Assembly: GCF_027889715.1 (NCBI RefSeq)
Contig: NZ_JAPJZH010000002.1
Location: 124,001-188,000 of the forward strand
Direction of reading: 5' to 3'
Source: Allohoeflea poritis
GTDB taxonomy: Bacteria; Pseudomonadota; Alphaproteobacteria; Rhizobiales; Rhizobiaceae
Length of the DNA: 64,000 bases
Both the position numbers and the translations under genes were made by a program. Positions within the stretch are counted from its first letter, which is position 1; each line of letters starts with the position of its first letter. The notes beneath the pieces are model-generated. The model was not told where the DNA came from. It was given only the letters and a program-made list of their open reading frames with translations, and made no database searches. Below, one piece after another: positions 53,711 through 62,494 of the stretch.

Positions 53711-54465
53711 CCAACGCCGGTAATCATCGAGACGATCTCGTTCTTGTCCGTCTTTGCGGTTTCGCGCACGCCGATCTGTATGCCCCGCCGCAGCACGCAG
53801 ATGCGGTCGGACAGACGGAAAACCTGATCGAGACTGTGGCTGATGATCAGGATGGCGATATTGCGTTCGCGCAGCGTCCTGACGATATCCTCGACCTTTG
53901 CCGTTTCAGCCACCCCCAGAGCAGCCGTCGGCTCGTCCAGCAGAATGAGCTTCCTGGCCCAATGGGTCGCGCGGGCGATTGCCACACCCTGCCGCTGCCC
54001 GCCCGAAAGGTCGCGGATGATCGCTTTCGCCGAGGGAATGCGCACATCCAGTTCATCGACAAGGGCCTGGGTCTCGCGCATCATTGCCTTGCGGTCGAGC
54101 AAATTCAGCGGGCCGCGCACCGTTTCCCGGCCCAGGAACATATTCATGTAAACCGGTTGCTGGTCTGCCAGGGCCAGATCCTGGTAGACGACTTCGATAC
54201 CGTGTGCCCGCGCGACGCTGGCGTCCGAGAAGGAAACCGCCTCGCCGTCGAGGCGGATCGTGCCTGAACTCGGCGCATGCACGCCGGATATCATCTTCAC
54301 CAGCGTTGATTTCCCGGCGCCGTTGTCGCCCACCAGCGCAACGATTTCACCGGCTCGAAGCTCCAGCGAAAAATCCTCCACGGCAACAACGCCGCCGAAC
54401 GCCTTGTGAATATTATCCAGCGCGAGCACGGGCGCGTCGGAGCCGCCATGGACGGTCGTTTTCAT
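53707..54465 (-). CDS. Sugar-type ABC importer ATP-binding protein (FrcA-like, single NBD)
   Basis: A 252-residue single-domain ATPase with Walker [10 protein letters not shown] near residue 37, the signature LSGGQRQG and Walker [13 protein letters not shown]. Unlike RbsA or XylG, it has one nucleotide-binding domain, as in FrcA-type rhizobial importers. It must dimerise to power the permease encoded two genes upstream. It is the last gene of the operon and starts one base over the stop of the YhfX-like gene (TGATG). Confidence 0.92.
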   Translation of the reverse strand: MKTTVHGGSDAPVLALDNIHKAFGGVVAVEDFSLELRAGEIVALVGDNGAGKSTLVKMISGVHAPSSGTIRLDGEAVSFSDASVARAHGIEVVYQDLALADQQPVYMNMFLGRETVRGPLNLLDRKAMMRETQALVDELDVRIPSAKAIIRDLSGGQRQGVAIARATHWARKLILLDEPTAALGVAETAKVEDIVRTLRERNIAILIISHSLDQVFRLSDRICVLRRGIQIGVRETAKTDKNEIVSMITGVG

Positions 54466-55670
54466 CAGCGCAGCTCCGGCCAGGTTTCGGTGCCGCCGAA
54501 AATATTCTCGATTGATGCCACCTGCGGATCCCCGGTCGATATCCCCGAAATACCGACGGTGAAAGCCCGGGTGACGAAGGCCTGTCCACGGAAACCGAAT
54601 ACGACACTGTCGCCAGGACGCGGGCTGGCCGGGCCGGAGGTGTCGATCATGCCGTAATAGTCGATGGCCGAGGGCGGCGGGATCTCGACACGCGCCAGTG
54701 CCGTTTCCTCCGTCGTCGGCTCACGTGCGACAACCGCCTTCACATCGTAATCCGGAAACACGGGATCGATATACAGCCCACCGCCGAAGCAATAGGCCCG
54801 CCAGCCATGCATGTGCGAAACCTCGCTGAGATAAACCACCGCGGGACGTTCCGGAAGATCCTCAAGCGCATGCAGCGGCGTTGTCCCGTGCAACCCGTTC
54901 CCGGGCTCGCACTGTGTCGCACCGGCATCGGCAAGCGCGTCGAGCACCACGGAGGAGGTCGTGCCGGGCGCATTGATCTCGATCCCCGACCGCCCCGCTG
55001 CGGCCAGTTTTTCCGCCGCCTTTGTAAGCGTCGCAAGGTTCGGCGTCGGCTTTACCTTGCGCGTCTCGTTGTCAAACAGCAGCGCAGGAAATGTCGTGAT
55101 TCCGGCAAAGCGCCCGCCGGAAAGCCCGTCGATCATATCCGCCGCCGCGACAACATCCTCCGCCGGAAAACCGCCTTCATGGCCGCGATAGAAGATGTCG
55201 CCCTGTGTCTGGATCCGGGCCATGAGCCCTTGCTCGCGGCCCGCTGCATCCGATGCCTCGGCGGCCTCCCGCGCCTTTTCTTCGCTGAAGACCGTCCAGT
55301 AATCCGGCCTTATGTTCCTCGCCGCCGGCGCCGCCTCGAAGCGCGGCACCTGAACGAGGTGCCCCAGGTGACCGATGCTCATGCCGGCGCGCGCGCAGGC
55401 CACGGCACAGGCCATGTCCACCGCGACGGCACGATCGACACCGCCCCGCACAAGCGCGTGACAGAAGGCGCTGTTGCGCCCCACCTGCTTGGTCATGGCG
55501 AAGACCTTGAGGCCGCGCTTGTCGGCCTCGGCCTTGAAAAGGCGCGCATTATCCTCGACCGCGTCGAGATCCAGCACATAGGCGTTGGCCGGAATGCGGC
55601 CCTGCTGATGCAGCGCGATCGCCGCTTCGATCAGCTTCGGATTGCGTCGTCTCAAAACATCCAGAAACAT
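54465..55670 (-). CDS. YhfX-like PLP-dependent protein (alanine racemase fold)
   Basis: A 401-residue protein related to E. coli YhfX. The likely PLP lysine is K61 in FAMTKQVGRN; downstream landmarks are GHLVQVPRFE, FPALLFDNETRKVKPTPNL, INAPGTTSSVVLDAL, a CEPGNGLHGTTPLHA loop and YLSEVSHMHG. A fold of alanine-racemase N-terminal plus beta domains is expected. Racemisation, decarboxylation or aldolase-like chemistry on an amino acid or amino sugar is possible; YhfX itself has no well-established activity. AAGGAGG precedes the ATG. It lies 10 bases after the permease gene and overlaps the ATPase gene, inside the importer operon. Confidence 0.85.
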   Translation of the reverse strand: MFLDVLRRRNPKLIEAAIALHQQGRIPANAYVLDLDAVEDNARLFKAEADKRGLKVFAMTKQVGRNSAFCHALVRGGVDRAVAVDMACAVACARAGMSIGHLGHLVQVPRFEAAPAARNIRPDYWTVFSEEKAREAAEASDAAGREQGLMARIQTQGDIFYRGHEGGFPAEDVVAAADMIDGLSGGRFAGITTFPALLFDNETRKVKPTPNLATLTKAAEKLAAAGRSGIEINAPGTTSSVVLDALADAGATQCEPGNGLHGTTPLHALEDLPERPAVVYLSEVSHMHGWRAYCFGGGLYIDPVFPDYDVKAVVAREPTTEETALARVEIPPPSAIDYYGMIDTSGPASPRPGDSVVFGFRGQAFVTRAFTVGISGISTGDPQVASIENIFGGTETWPELR

Positions 55671-55680
55671 GTGTGCCTCC

Positions 55681-56634
55681 TTACCGGGCCGGATCGCGCA
55701 GCGATATCGCCACGGCGATCAATATGATCAGCCCCCGCACGATCATCTGATCGGATACCGAAAGGCCCATCAGAATGAGCCCGTTATTGAGCATGCCCAT
55801 CAGCAAGGACCCGACCAGGGCGCCGATGACGGAGCCCTTGCCGCCATTGAGCGCGGTGCCGCCGACGATCACGGCGGCGATGACCGTCATCAGATCGCTC
55901 TCGCCGAGCGTGTAGCGCGCCGCCTGCAACCGGCCCGCATAGAGCAGCCCGGCCAGCCCGGCACAGCCGCCGCTGATCATCAGGACGGCAAGCCGGATGC
56001 GCGGCACCTTGATGCCTGAGACCTGCGCGGCGCCGGCATTGTCGCCGGTCGCAATCACATGGGCACCGAAACGTGTCTCCCGATAGACCACATGCCCGAC
56101 AACAACCGCGCCGATGGTCCACAAAATAAGGGAAGGAATGCCGAACAACGACCCGGACCCGAAAAAACCGGTAAAGGCGTCATTGATCACCGGAATGGAG
56201 CGCAGATCGGTCATTGACCTGGCAACGCCTGCAAACAGGCCGAGCGTCGCCAGCGTGACCAGGAATGACGGCAGGCGCAAATAGGCGACCAAGAAGCCGT
56301 TGAACCAGCCGATCGCGAGACCAACGCCCAGGCCGGCGGCAATGCCAGCCACCATCGGATAATCCTGCATCACCACGGCGCCCGAAAGCGCTGAAACCGC
56401 AACGATCGAGCCGAATGAAAGATCGATCTCACCCGCCGACAGCACGAAGACGAAGCCGATCGCCATGATCGTCGCCGGCGCCGTCTGCAGGACGATGTTT
56501 GAAAGATTGCGGGTCGTCAGGAAGCCGTCATCGCTCAGCGTAATGGCGAAGAACAGGAAGATGGCAAGAAAGCCGAGATAAACGACATATTGCTGCAGAT
56601 CGAAAGTCTGCCTGGCGGATCTCAGCCAATCCAT
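55681..56634 (-). CDS. Sugar ABC importer permease (RbsC/FrcC-like)
   Basis: A 317-residue permease with about nine or ten hydrophobic spans, starting YVVYLGFLAIFLFFAITLSDDG and continuing IVLQTAPATIMAIGFVFVLSAGEIDLSFGSIVAV, the usual RbsC signature. The C-terminal DLMTVIAAVIVGGTALNGGKGSVIGALVGSLLMGMLNNGLILMGLS block is also diagnostic. It forms the membrane channel for the binding protein encoded upstream. GGGGAG precedes the ATG by 9 bases. A strong hairpin separates it from the binding-protein gene. Confidence 0.92.
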   Translation of the reverse strand: MDWLRSARQTFDLQQYVVYLGFLAIFLFFAITLSDDGFLTTRNLSNIVLQTAPATIMAIGFVFVLSAGEIDLSFGSIVAVSALSGAVVMQDYPMVAGIAAGLGVGLAIGWFNGFLVAYLRLPSFLVTLATLGLFAGVARSMTDLRSIPVINDAFTGFFGSGSLFGIPSLILWTIGAVVVGHVVYRETRFGAHVIATGDNAGAAQVSGIKVPRIRLAVLMISGGCAGLAGLLYAGRLQAARYTLGESDLMTVIAAVIVGGTALNGGKGSVIGALVGSLLMGMLNNGLILMGLSVSDQMIVRGLIILIAVAISLRDPAR

Positions 56635-56669
56635 GGCCTGCGGCTCCCCTGAGAACGGTTGATTGAAAA

Positions 56670-56692
56670 CCGGCCGGCTGAACGCCGGCCGG
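56670..56692 (-). terminator. Hairpin between binding-protein and permease genes
   Basis: CCGGCCGGC (56670-56678) and GCCGGCCGG (56684-56692) pair perfectly around TGAAC. In the minus-strand transcript a short GTTTTC stretch follows, so partial termination is likely. It would lower expression of the permease relative to the binding protein. Confidence 0.6.
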
Positions 56693-56706
56693 AAGTGGAA
56701 GGAAGA

Positions 56707-57765
56707 TTACTTCCCGGCGTTCTTGACGCTGTCGGGCGCTTCGCGGTGCAGGGATTGCTTCCACCCGGCCTCGACATTGTCCGGCGTCACCGTGACCGCC
56801 GGCGCAACAACGAAGGGCGGCGTTTCCTCGCCCGCCAGTGCGCGGGCGCCGGCCGCGGCCATTGCACGGCCCAGCTCATAGGCCTCATCGGCAACGATCG
56901 CCGTCACATTGCCGCCCTTGACCATGTCGAGCGCCACCGGCTCTGACAGATCGAGCGTCACCACTTTCGTCGTCTTGTTTCCATTGGCGCGAAGCGCGGC
57001 AAGAACACCTTCCGCCGGCCCTGCCCAGGTCACGTAGATGCCGCCAAGATCGGGATTCTTGAGCAGCATCGCATTGGCGATGTCCTCGGCCCGGGCCGGA
57101 TCGCTGATGCCCTGCTCGGCGACGATCTCGATATCCGGATAGTCGTTCTCGATGGTCGTCTTGAAGGCGTTGTCGCGCTGGTTGGTGACATAGTAATTGG
57201 CATCGTGGAAGATCCAGCCGACCGTACCCTTGCCGCCCATGCCCTTGGCCAGCGCATCGGCGGCCTGCTTTCCCATCTGGAAGAGGTCATCGGTCACGAT
57301 CGCCGCATAGTCCGTCGGATGCTGATAGTCCTGCGGCAGGTTGGACAGGAACACCAATTTCACGCCCTCGGCCTTGGCTTCCTTGAAGGCGGCAGCCGAT
57401 GTGACCGGATCGAGCGGCAAAGACAGGATGATGTTCGGCTTTTTCGCCAGTGCCGTTTCGATATCGCTGCGCTGTTTCGCGGCATCGAAGCCGGCGCTTG
57501 TGGTGGCAACCACTTCAATACCGAGCCGGTTGAATTCGTCCGTGGCTCCGGCCGTCACCGCGTTCACGAAATCGGACTGATCGTGCCAAAGCAGCGCCGC
57601 GCGATAATTGCCCTCCTTGAGCATCGATACCTTGTCATCGTCCACCTTCACCGTCTTTGAAGGTGTCGCGGTTTCGCCCTGGGGACCGACAGTCTCGGCC
57701 TGGGCAAGTCCACCCAACAGCATCAGCGCCACCGAAGCTGTGGTCATCATTCTGGTAAATCGCAT
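56707..57765 (-). CDS. Sugar ABC importer substrate-binding protein
   Basis: A 352-residue periplasmic binding protein of the ribose/galactose (Peripla_BP_4) type. The start is ATG 57765 after GGAGGAAC, with a signal peptide of about 23 residues ending MLLGGLAQA. Features are YRAALLWHDQSDFVNAVTAGATDEFNRLGIEVVATTSAGFDAAKQRSDIETALAKKPNIILSLPLDP and the GIYVTWAGPAEGVLAALRANG hinge segment. Ligands of the family are sugars, but inositols, purines and related small molecules are also bound. It belongs to the operon with the M20 hydrolase, permease, YhfX-like protein and ATPase. Confidence 0.9.
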   Translation of the reverse strand: MRFTRMMTTASVALMLLGGLAQAETVGPQGETATPSKTVKVDDDKVSMLKEGNYRAALLWHDQSDFVNAVTAGATDEFNRLGIEVVATTSAGFDAAKQRSDIETALAKKPNIILSLPLDPVTSAAAFKEAKAEGVKLVFLSNLPQDYQHPTDYAAIVTDDLFQMGKQAADALAKGMGGKGTVGWIFHDANYYVTNQRDNAFKTTIENDYPDIEIVAEQGISDPARAEDIANAMLLKNPDLGGIYVTWAGPAEGVLAALRANGNKTTKVVTLDLSEPVALDMVKGGNVTAIVADEAYELGRAMAAAGARALAGEETPPFVVAPAVTVTPDNVEAGWKQSLHREAPDSVKNAGK

Positions 57766-57799
57766 AACGGGTTCCTCCCTTGCTTTTTGCTGCGGCGGG

Positions 57800-59059
57800 T
57801 CACTGACCGACGACGCCGCACTGGTTTGCAATGAACGCGGCAAACGCAACGACGCCGGCCACGTATTCTTCGACATTCACGCGTTCTTCGAGCGTGTGGC
57901 AGTTGGTGATGTCTCCCGGAGCGCAATAGACTGCCGGGCATCCGATCTGATCGATCAGGAACGGGATCTCCGACCAGTAGGGCGCGCCTTCGATGCGGCC
58001 GCGGCCGGGCAACGCGGCCCCAAGAATTTCAGCGAGATCATGGATCTGCGGAAGATCCTCGCTGACTTCGGATGGCGAACCGCCAAAACGATGATCCCGC
58101 CCGGCCGGGTAGTCGATTTCAATGGAAATGCCATCCTGCACCTGCGCGCCCCGCACGGCCGCCTCGAATTCGGCAACGGCATCATCCAGCGCTTCGCCGG
58201 GAAGCAGCTTGCGGATCAGCGACAGGCGGCATTCCCCCGGAACGGCGATATAGCCGCCGCCGCTCATCTCCGTCACCAGCGCGAAGGCGCGGCCCACGAG
58301 GCTGTGGCTGTCACGCGCGGAAATCGCGTCCGAGTGCGCCCATATGGCGGAAGCCACGGCATGCGCGGCTTTCAGAGCATCCACGCCCTGTTCCGGCACG
58401 CCGAAATAGGCGGATTTTCCGGCAATCGCGAGGTCGGCGATAAAAAAGCCCATCTGCGCCGGAAACACGGAAAGCCGCGTCGGCTCCACATAGATTGCAA
58501 AATCCGGCTTCTCGATCTCTCCGGAAAGCACGCGCTGGGTATAGTCCTTGATGCCGGCACTGACGCCGGTGCCCGGTTCGCCGCTCTCTTCGTCCCCGAC
58601 AAAGGCGAATGCGACGTCGCCCTTCAGTTCCACGCCGGCCCTGTCCAGCAATTGCACGGCGGCAAGCGCCGAACAGATGCCGGCCTTGAGGTCTCCGGCG
58701 CCGCGCGCCCAGATCTCGCCGTCGATCTCCGGCGCTGCGAACGGGTCCTCGCGCTCAGTGCCCCGCCAGCGCTCCTTCCAGCCCCGGACATGCACGGTGT
58801 CGGTGTGGCCCACGAACAGCAGTCGCGGGCCATCGCCCCTTCCCTTGCGCGCGCCCCAGATATTGGGCCGCCCGGGCAGGAAATCCGCCTGCTGCGGATC
58901 GAGGCCCAGATCGGCCATCTGCCGGTTCAGGAAGGCGACGAAGTTGGCTTCGTTGCCTGTGATGCTTTCATGCGAGACCGCGGCCTTAAGCAGTGCGACG
59001 ACCGCATCGCGGTCAACCAACCGCGCAAACCGTTCGACTATGGGCGCGTGCGCCGTCAT
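57800..59059 (-). CDS. M20-family metallohydrolase (ArgE/DapE/carboxypeptidase-like)
   Basis: A 419-residue zinc amidohydrolase. Ligands and catalytic residues are in FVGHTDTVHV (His-x-Asp), ARGAGDLKAGICSAL (Asp), FVGDEESGEPGTG (Glu-Glu) and the C-terminal TNCHTLEERVNVEEYV (His). A dimerisation domain lies in the centre. Members deacylate N-acyl amino acids or cleave dipeptides. ATG 59059 overlaps the ROK stop in an ATGA. Placing a deacylase beside an importer and a PLP enzyme suggests that an N-acylated amino acid or amino sugar is imported and processed. The reaction is not proven. Confidence 0.88.
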   Translation of the reverse strand: MTAHAPIVERFARLVDRDAVVALLKAAVSHESITGNEANFVAFLNRQMADLGLDPQQADFLPGRPNIWGARKGRGDGPRLLFVGHTDTVHVRGWKERWRGTEREDPFAAPEIDGEIWARGAGDLKAGICSALAAVQLLDRAGVELKGDVAFAFVGDEESGEPGTGVSAGIKDYTQRVLSGEIEKPDFAIYVEPTRLSVFPAQMGFFIADLAIAGKSAYFGVPEQGVDALKAAHAVASAIWAHSDAISARDSHSLVGRAFALVTEMSGGGYIAVPGECRLSLIRKLLPGEALDDAVAEFEAAVRGAQVQDGISIEIDYPAGRDHRFGGSPSEVSEDLPQIHDLAEILGAALPGRGRIEGAPYWSEIPFLIDQIGCPAVYCAPGDITNCHTLEERVNVEEYVAGVVAFAAFIANQCGVVGQ

Positions 59060-60270
59060 GCCCTCGCCCCGCCGAATTTCACAACATCCCTTGGCGGCAG
59101 CGCGATGGCAGCGCCGGGTACGCCACCGGAAAACAGCGTTGCGTGCAGATGGCTGAGCCCAACCGCTGCCGCACCGACAATCGCGGCTTGCGTTCCAAGC
59201 GATGACACGGCGATATCGATCTCGCGCGGGAAGCACAGCCTGGCGAATTCCCGAACGCGATCGGCGATCTCGTCGCGGCTGCCGATCGATCCGCCGAGCA
59301 CAACCCGGCCCGGACCCGTCACGGCACAGATCGCGGCGACCGCCCGCGCGACAAGCTTTGCCGTCTCATCGAGAACGGTCAGCGCTGCGGCGTCGCCACT
59401 GGCGGCGGCATCGAAAATACCGGGTACGTCTTCATCTTTTCCGGTCAGTTGCCTGTATCGGTCGCGCATACCGAACGTGGCTGTGACACGCTCAAGTGCG
59501 CCGACACGCAACGATTCCGGTTCGAACGGATCGGCGCCGAAGGGCAGGAAACCGAGCTCGCCCGCCGCATGCGCGCTGCCGCGAACGAGTTCTCCGCCGA
59601 CCATGATGCCGGCGCCGATGCCGGTTCCGAGCGCGACATAGGCGAGGTCATCGACCCCGGAACCGGTTCCGATCCAATGCTCACCGAGAACGGCCAGATT
59701 GACGTCGTTCTCGACGAACACATCCCGGCCCAGCTCCTGCCTGAGCTTATCGACGACATCGAATGTCTCGATATCCGCGATATTGGGTGCCATCAATACG
59801 CGACCGGTATCGGGGTCCGGCACGCCCGGCACACCGATGACAGCAAGGCGCACCTTTTCAAAGTCGATGTCATTGTGCCGCGCCACATCGCGACACATGC
59901 GGGCGATCTGCCGGACGACGTGAACGCCGCCCTTCTCGTCCGTCGGCTCGACAAGCTCGGCAAGAACGTTGCACGACAGATCGGCGATCGCGGCGCGGGC
60001 CTTGGTCCCGCCAAGGTCCACCGCCGCGATGCAAGCCGCGTCTGGCACGATTTCGTAGGTGACGGCGCTGCGCCCGACATGGCCGCTGGTCCGGCCGGTC
60101 TCGCGGATCCAGCCGTCATTTTCCAGCAGGCGGGCGATCTCGGAGATCGTCTGTTTGGAAAGGCCCGTCTGCTTCGCCACGCTGGCTCGCGAGATCGGGC
60201 CGGAATGCACGATCGTTTCCATGACAGCGCAAAGCGAAAGTTGTCGTGATATGCGCGAGGCGTCGCTCAA
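59056..60270 (-). CDS. ROK-family transcriptional regulator
   Basis: A 404-residue ROK protein. An N-terminal winged helix (ISRASVAKQTGLSKQTISEIARLLENDGWIRE) precedes a sugar-kinase-like domain with IAAVDLGGTKARAAIADL and GTGIGAGIMVGGELVRGSAHAAGELGFLPFG. The usual zinc motif of ROK proteins, CxCGxxGC, is absent from the position after FLPFG. The start is TTG 60270, 6 bases after AGGA. It leads the importer operon and probably represses it at the palindrome just upstream; the kinase site may bind a phosphorylated sugar ligand. Confidence 0.9.
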   Translation of the reverse strand: MSDASRISRQLSLCAVMETIVHSGPISRASVAKQTGLSKQTISEIARLLENDGWIRETGRTSGHVGRSAVTYEIVPDAACIAAVDLGGTKARAAIADLSCNVLAELVEPTDEKGGVHVVRQIARMCRDVARHNDIDFEKVRLAVIGVPGVPDPDTGRVLMAPNIADIETFDVVDKLRQELGRDVFVENDVNLAVLGEHWIGTGSGVDDLAYVALGTGIGAGIMVGGELVRGSAHAAGELGFLPFGADPFEPESLRVGALERVTATFGMRDRYRQLTGKDEDVPGIFDAAASGDAAALTVLDETAKLVARAVAAICAVTGPGRVVLGGSIGSRDEIADRVREFARLCFPREIDIAVSSLGTQAAIVGAAAVGLSHLHATLFSGGVPGAAIALPPRDVVKFGGARA

Positions 60271-60280
60271 GGTGCATCCT

Positions 60281-60307
60281 ATTAGTTCGTTCTGTTACCG
60301 AACTAAT
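60281..60307. promoter_or_regulatory. Inverted repeat upstream of the ROK operon, probable ROK operator
   Basis: ATTAGTTCG (60281-60289) and CGAACTAAT (60299-60307) are perfect 9-base arms around a 9-base spacer. It begins 11 bases upstream of the ROK start codon, where autorepression of the operon is expected. ROK/NagC-type proteins bind dyads of similar TTAGTTCG-like sequence. Confidence 0.7.
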
Positions 60308-60428
60308 TACATGGAACCCGCCCATCCGTCAACCTGTCCAGCCGGGCCGTGCGGACCGGACGGCCATGCGCTGCCGCGCAACCGTGTGAAAATGCGATTA
60401 TTGCGCCTGACCACAACGCGCCAACAAA

Positions 60429-60457
60429 CTGCAAGAAAACTATCACAGAACTGCAAC
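60429..60457 (+). promoter_or_regulatory. Candidate Pho box
   Basis: Three 7-base units spaced by 4 bases repeat every 11 bases: CTGCAAG (60429-60435), CTATCAC (60440-60446) and CTGCAAC (60451-60457). The PhoB consensus unit is CTGTCAT or CTGTCAC with the same 11-base period. The middle and last units each match 5 of 7 bases. It lies 60 bases before the phosphoesterase start codon. Confidence 0.4.
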
Positions 60458-60516
60458 TCCCGGGTCACAGCGGTCGTCGAATCTGGCACCCTCACCCCAA
60501 TTGAAGGAGCGGTCTG

Positions 60517-62454
60517 ATGCTATCTCGGAAATTATTGACGACCCTTGCCGTGCTGCTCGCCGGCACGGCCATGGCCCACGCCAAGGATGCGACCTATGTC
60601 GGGTCCGTCGAAACCATAAGCGGCGATGCGGGCGGAAAGGCGCGCGGCACCGTCTTTCTCGACGCGAACCGCAATTCCAGGCTTGATAATGGCGAGTCCG
60701 GCATTGAGGGCGTCATGGTTTCCAACGGTCGCGAGGTCGTCCTCACCGGCGCCGACGGCAAATATGAATTGCCCGCCTATGATGACATGAACCTGTTCGT
60801 CACCAAGCCGGCGGGCCATGCCACACCGGTCGACAAGGACATGATCCCCCAGTTCAACTACATCCACAAAGTCGCCGGCTCCCCCGATCTGCGCTTCGGC
60901 GGCATCAAGCCGACCGGCCCCCTGCCCGCACAAATCAACTTCCCGCTGATTGCCGACGGCTCCGGCTCCAGCTTCGATTGCCTGATTTTCGGCGATGTCC
61001 AGGCCTACACGAACCGGGAGCTCGGCTATGTACGCGAGACGGTCGGAAAGATGCTGGCCAACCGGGACAACCAGAAGACCGAATGCCTGATCTACGCAGG
61101 CGACGTTGCCGGTGACGACCTGTCGCTGTATCCGCGCATCAAGGCCATCGGCGCGGTCGGCCGCGTGCCGCAATACTGGGTCGGCGGAAACCACGATCTC
61201 GATTTCGACGCAAAAAGCGATGCCGATTCCTTCGACACGTTCCGCACCGAATGGGGACCCGAATATTATTCCTTCGATATTGGCAACGTGCATTTCGTGA
61301 CGCTCGACAATGTGCGCTATCCCTGCAACGGCGTCGATCCGCACCCCTTCTGTTCGCCCGACAAGAAGTCGACCTATAACGGCGTCATCTCGGACAGGCA
61401 GCTTGAATGGCTCGCCAACGATCTCGCCAATGTTCCGCAGGACAAGCTGATCGTCATCAGCGCCCATATCCCTTTCCAGACTTTCACGGACAATACGGCC
61501 GCCAAGCACCAGACGGACAATTTCGACAAACTCGCCGCGCTGCTCGAAGGCCGGCCCGCGCTTGGCCTGTCGGGCCACACGCACACGACCGAGAACATCC
61601 TGCCCGGCGAAGATTACGAAGGATGGGAGAAGAACACCAAGGTGCCGTCAGCACCCTTCCACCAGATCGTTACCGGCGCGGTGTCCGGCTCCTGGTGGGC
61701 CGGCGACGTAAACGACGACGGCGTTCCGCGCTCCACACAGCGTCTCGGCTCGCCGCGCGGTTATTACCAGATCGCTTTTGACGGCTCCGATTATGTCGAC
61801 ACCTACCTCAAATTCGGCGGCGAAGAAAACGAGCAGATGCATGCCTCCTTCAATTCGCCGCGGTTCCGCGATTGGGCCAAGGACCTGCTCGCCTATGTCG
61901 ACCTTTACGGCGCGCCCTCGGATGTGCTTCCGCCGGTCACCGTCAACGACCTTTTCGACCAGAACATGCTGACGCGGGCCGATCTTCAGGGCGGCACATG
62001 GGTCGCGGTCAATGTCTGGAACGGCTCGAAGGAAAGCAAGGTCAGCATCTCGATCAACGGCAGCGAACCCATTGCCGCCAAACGCACCCAGGACGGAACC
62101 GGCGAAGCCAAGCGGTCAGGCGTCGAATATGCCGATCCGCTGGCGCTCGCTCAACAGTCCACGAACGGCAGCATGGCTTTCAAATCGGCGAAGAATGGAG
62201 AGGCAACGGACGGTTTCAACACCTGGACCGGCGTCGAGTGGCGCGGCGTTCCCGGCCCGCTCCAAAGCTGGATGCTGACGAAGAACTCCCAACACCTATG
62301 GCGCGCCGACCTGCCCGCGGACCTTCCAGCCGGCGTGCACACACTGACGGCACAGACCACGGACCGCTACGGTCGCACCTTTGATCACACCATCACCTTC
62401 GAGGTGGTCGAACAAATGCCACAGATGACCTGGCAGAAAGATTTGTGGGATTAG
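60517..62454 (+). CDS. Exported calcineurin-like metallophosphoesterase
   Basis: A 645-residue secreted phosphoesterase. A signal peptide covers about residues 1-22 (TLAVLLAGTAMAHA). Residues 40-95 resemble a prealbumin-like domain (GTVFLDANRNSRLDNGESGIEGVMVSNGREVVLTGADGKY). The catalytic core from about residue 150 has the metal motifs CLIFGDVQAY, LIYAGDVAGD, GGNHDLDF, VISAHIPF and GLSGHTHT. A C-terminal domain of about 200 residues follows (YDVDTYLKFGG-like text then a beta-rich end). AGGAG precedes the ATG. Phosphate scavenging in the periplasm is likely, and a Pho-box-like array lies upstream. Confidence 0.9.
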   Translation: MLSRKLLTTLAVLLAGTAMAHAKDATYVGSVETISGDAGGKARGTVFLDANRNSRLDNGESGIEGVMVSNGREVVLTGADGKYELPAYDDMNLFVTKPAGHATPVDKDMIPQFNYIHKVAGSPDLRFGGIKPTGPLPAQINFPLIADGSGSSFDCLIFGDVQAYTNRELGYVRETVGKMLANRDNQKTECLIYAGDVAGDDLSLYPRIKAIGAVGRVPQYWVGGNHDLDFDAKSDADSFDTFRTEWGPEYYSFDIGNVHFVTLDNVRYPCNGVDPHPFCSPDKKSTYNGVISDRQLEWLANDLANVPQDKLIVISAHIPFQTFTDNTAAKHQTDNFDKLAALLEGRPALGLSGHTHTTENILPGEDYEGWEKNTKVPSAPFHQIVTGAVSGSWWAGDVNDDGVPRSTQRLGSPRGYYQIAFDGSDYVDTYLKFGGEENEQMHASFNSPRFRDWAKDLLAYVDLYGAPSDVLPPVTVNDLFDQNMLTRADLQGGTWVAVNVWNGSKESKVSISINGSEPIAAKRTQDGTGEAKRSGVEYADPLALAQQSTNGSMAFKSAKNGEATDGFNTWTGVEWRGVPGPLQSWMLTKNSQHLWRADLPADLPAGVHTLTAQTTDRYGRTFDHTITFEVVEQMPQMTWQKDLWD

Positions 62455-62462
62455 TCCAAACC

Positions 62463-62488
62463 GGCCCTTCCCGGAAACGGGAGGGGCC
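62463..62488. terminator. Bidirectional terminator hairpin
   Basis: GGCCCTTCCCG (62463-62473) pairs with CGGGAGGGGCC (62478-62488) around the tetraloop GAAA, with one G-T pair. It sits between the convergent stops at 62454 and 62495 and should end both transcripts. A GNRA-type tetraloop adds stability. Confidence 0.7.
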
Positions 62489-62494
62489 AACGCA

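Noticed and set aside
57608-59641. 677-codon plus-strand open frame
   Set aside because: Antisense to the binding-protein, M20 and ROK genes, all of which have full domain motifs and good start signals.
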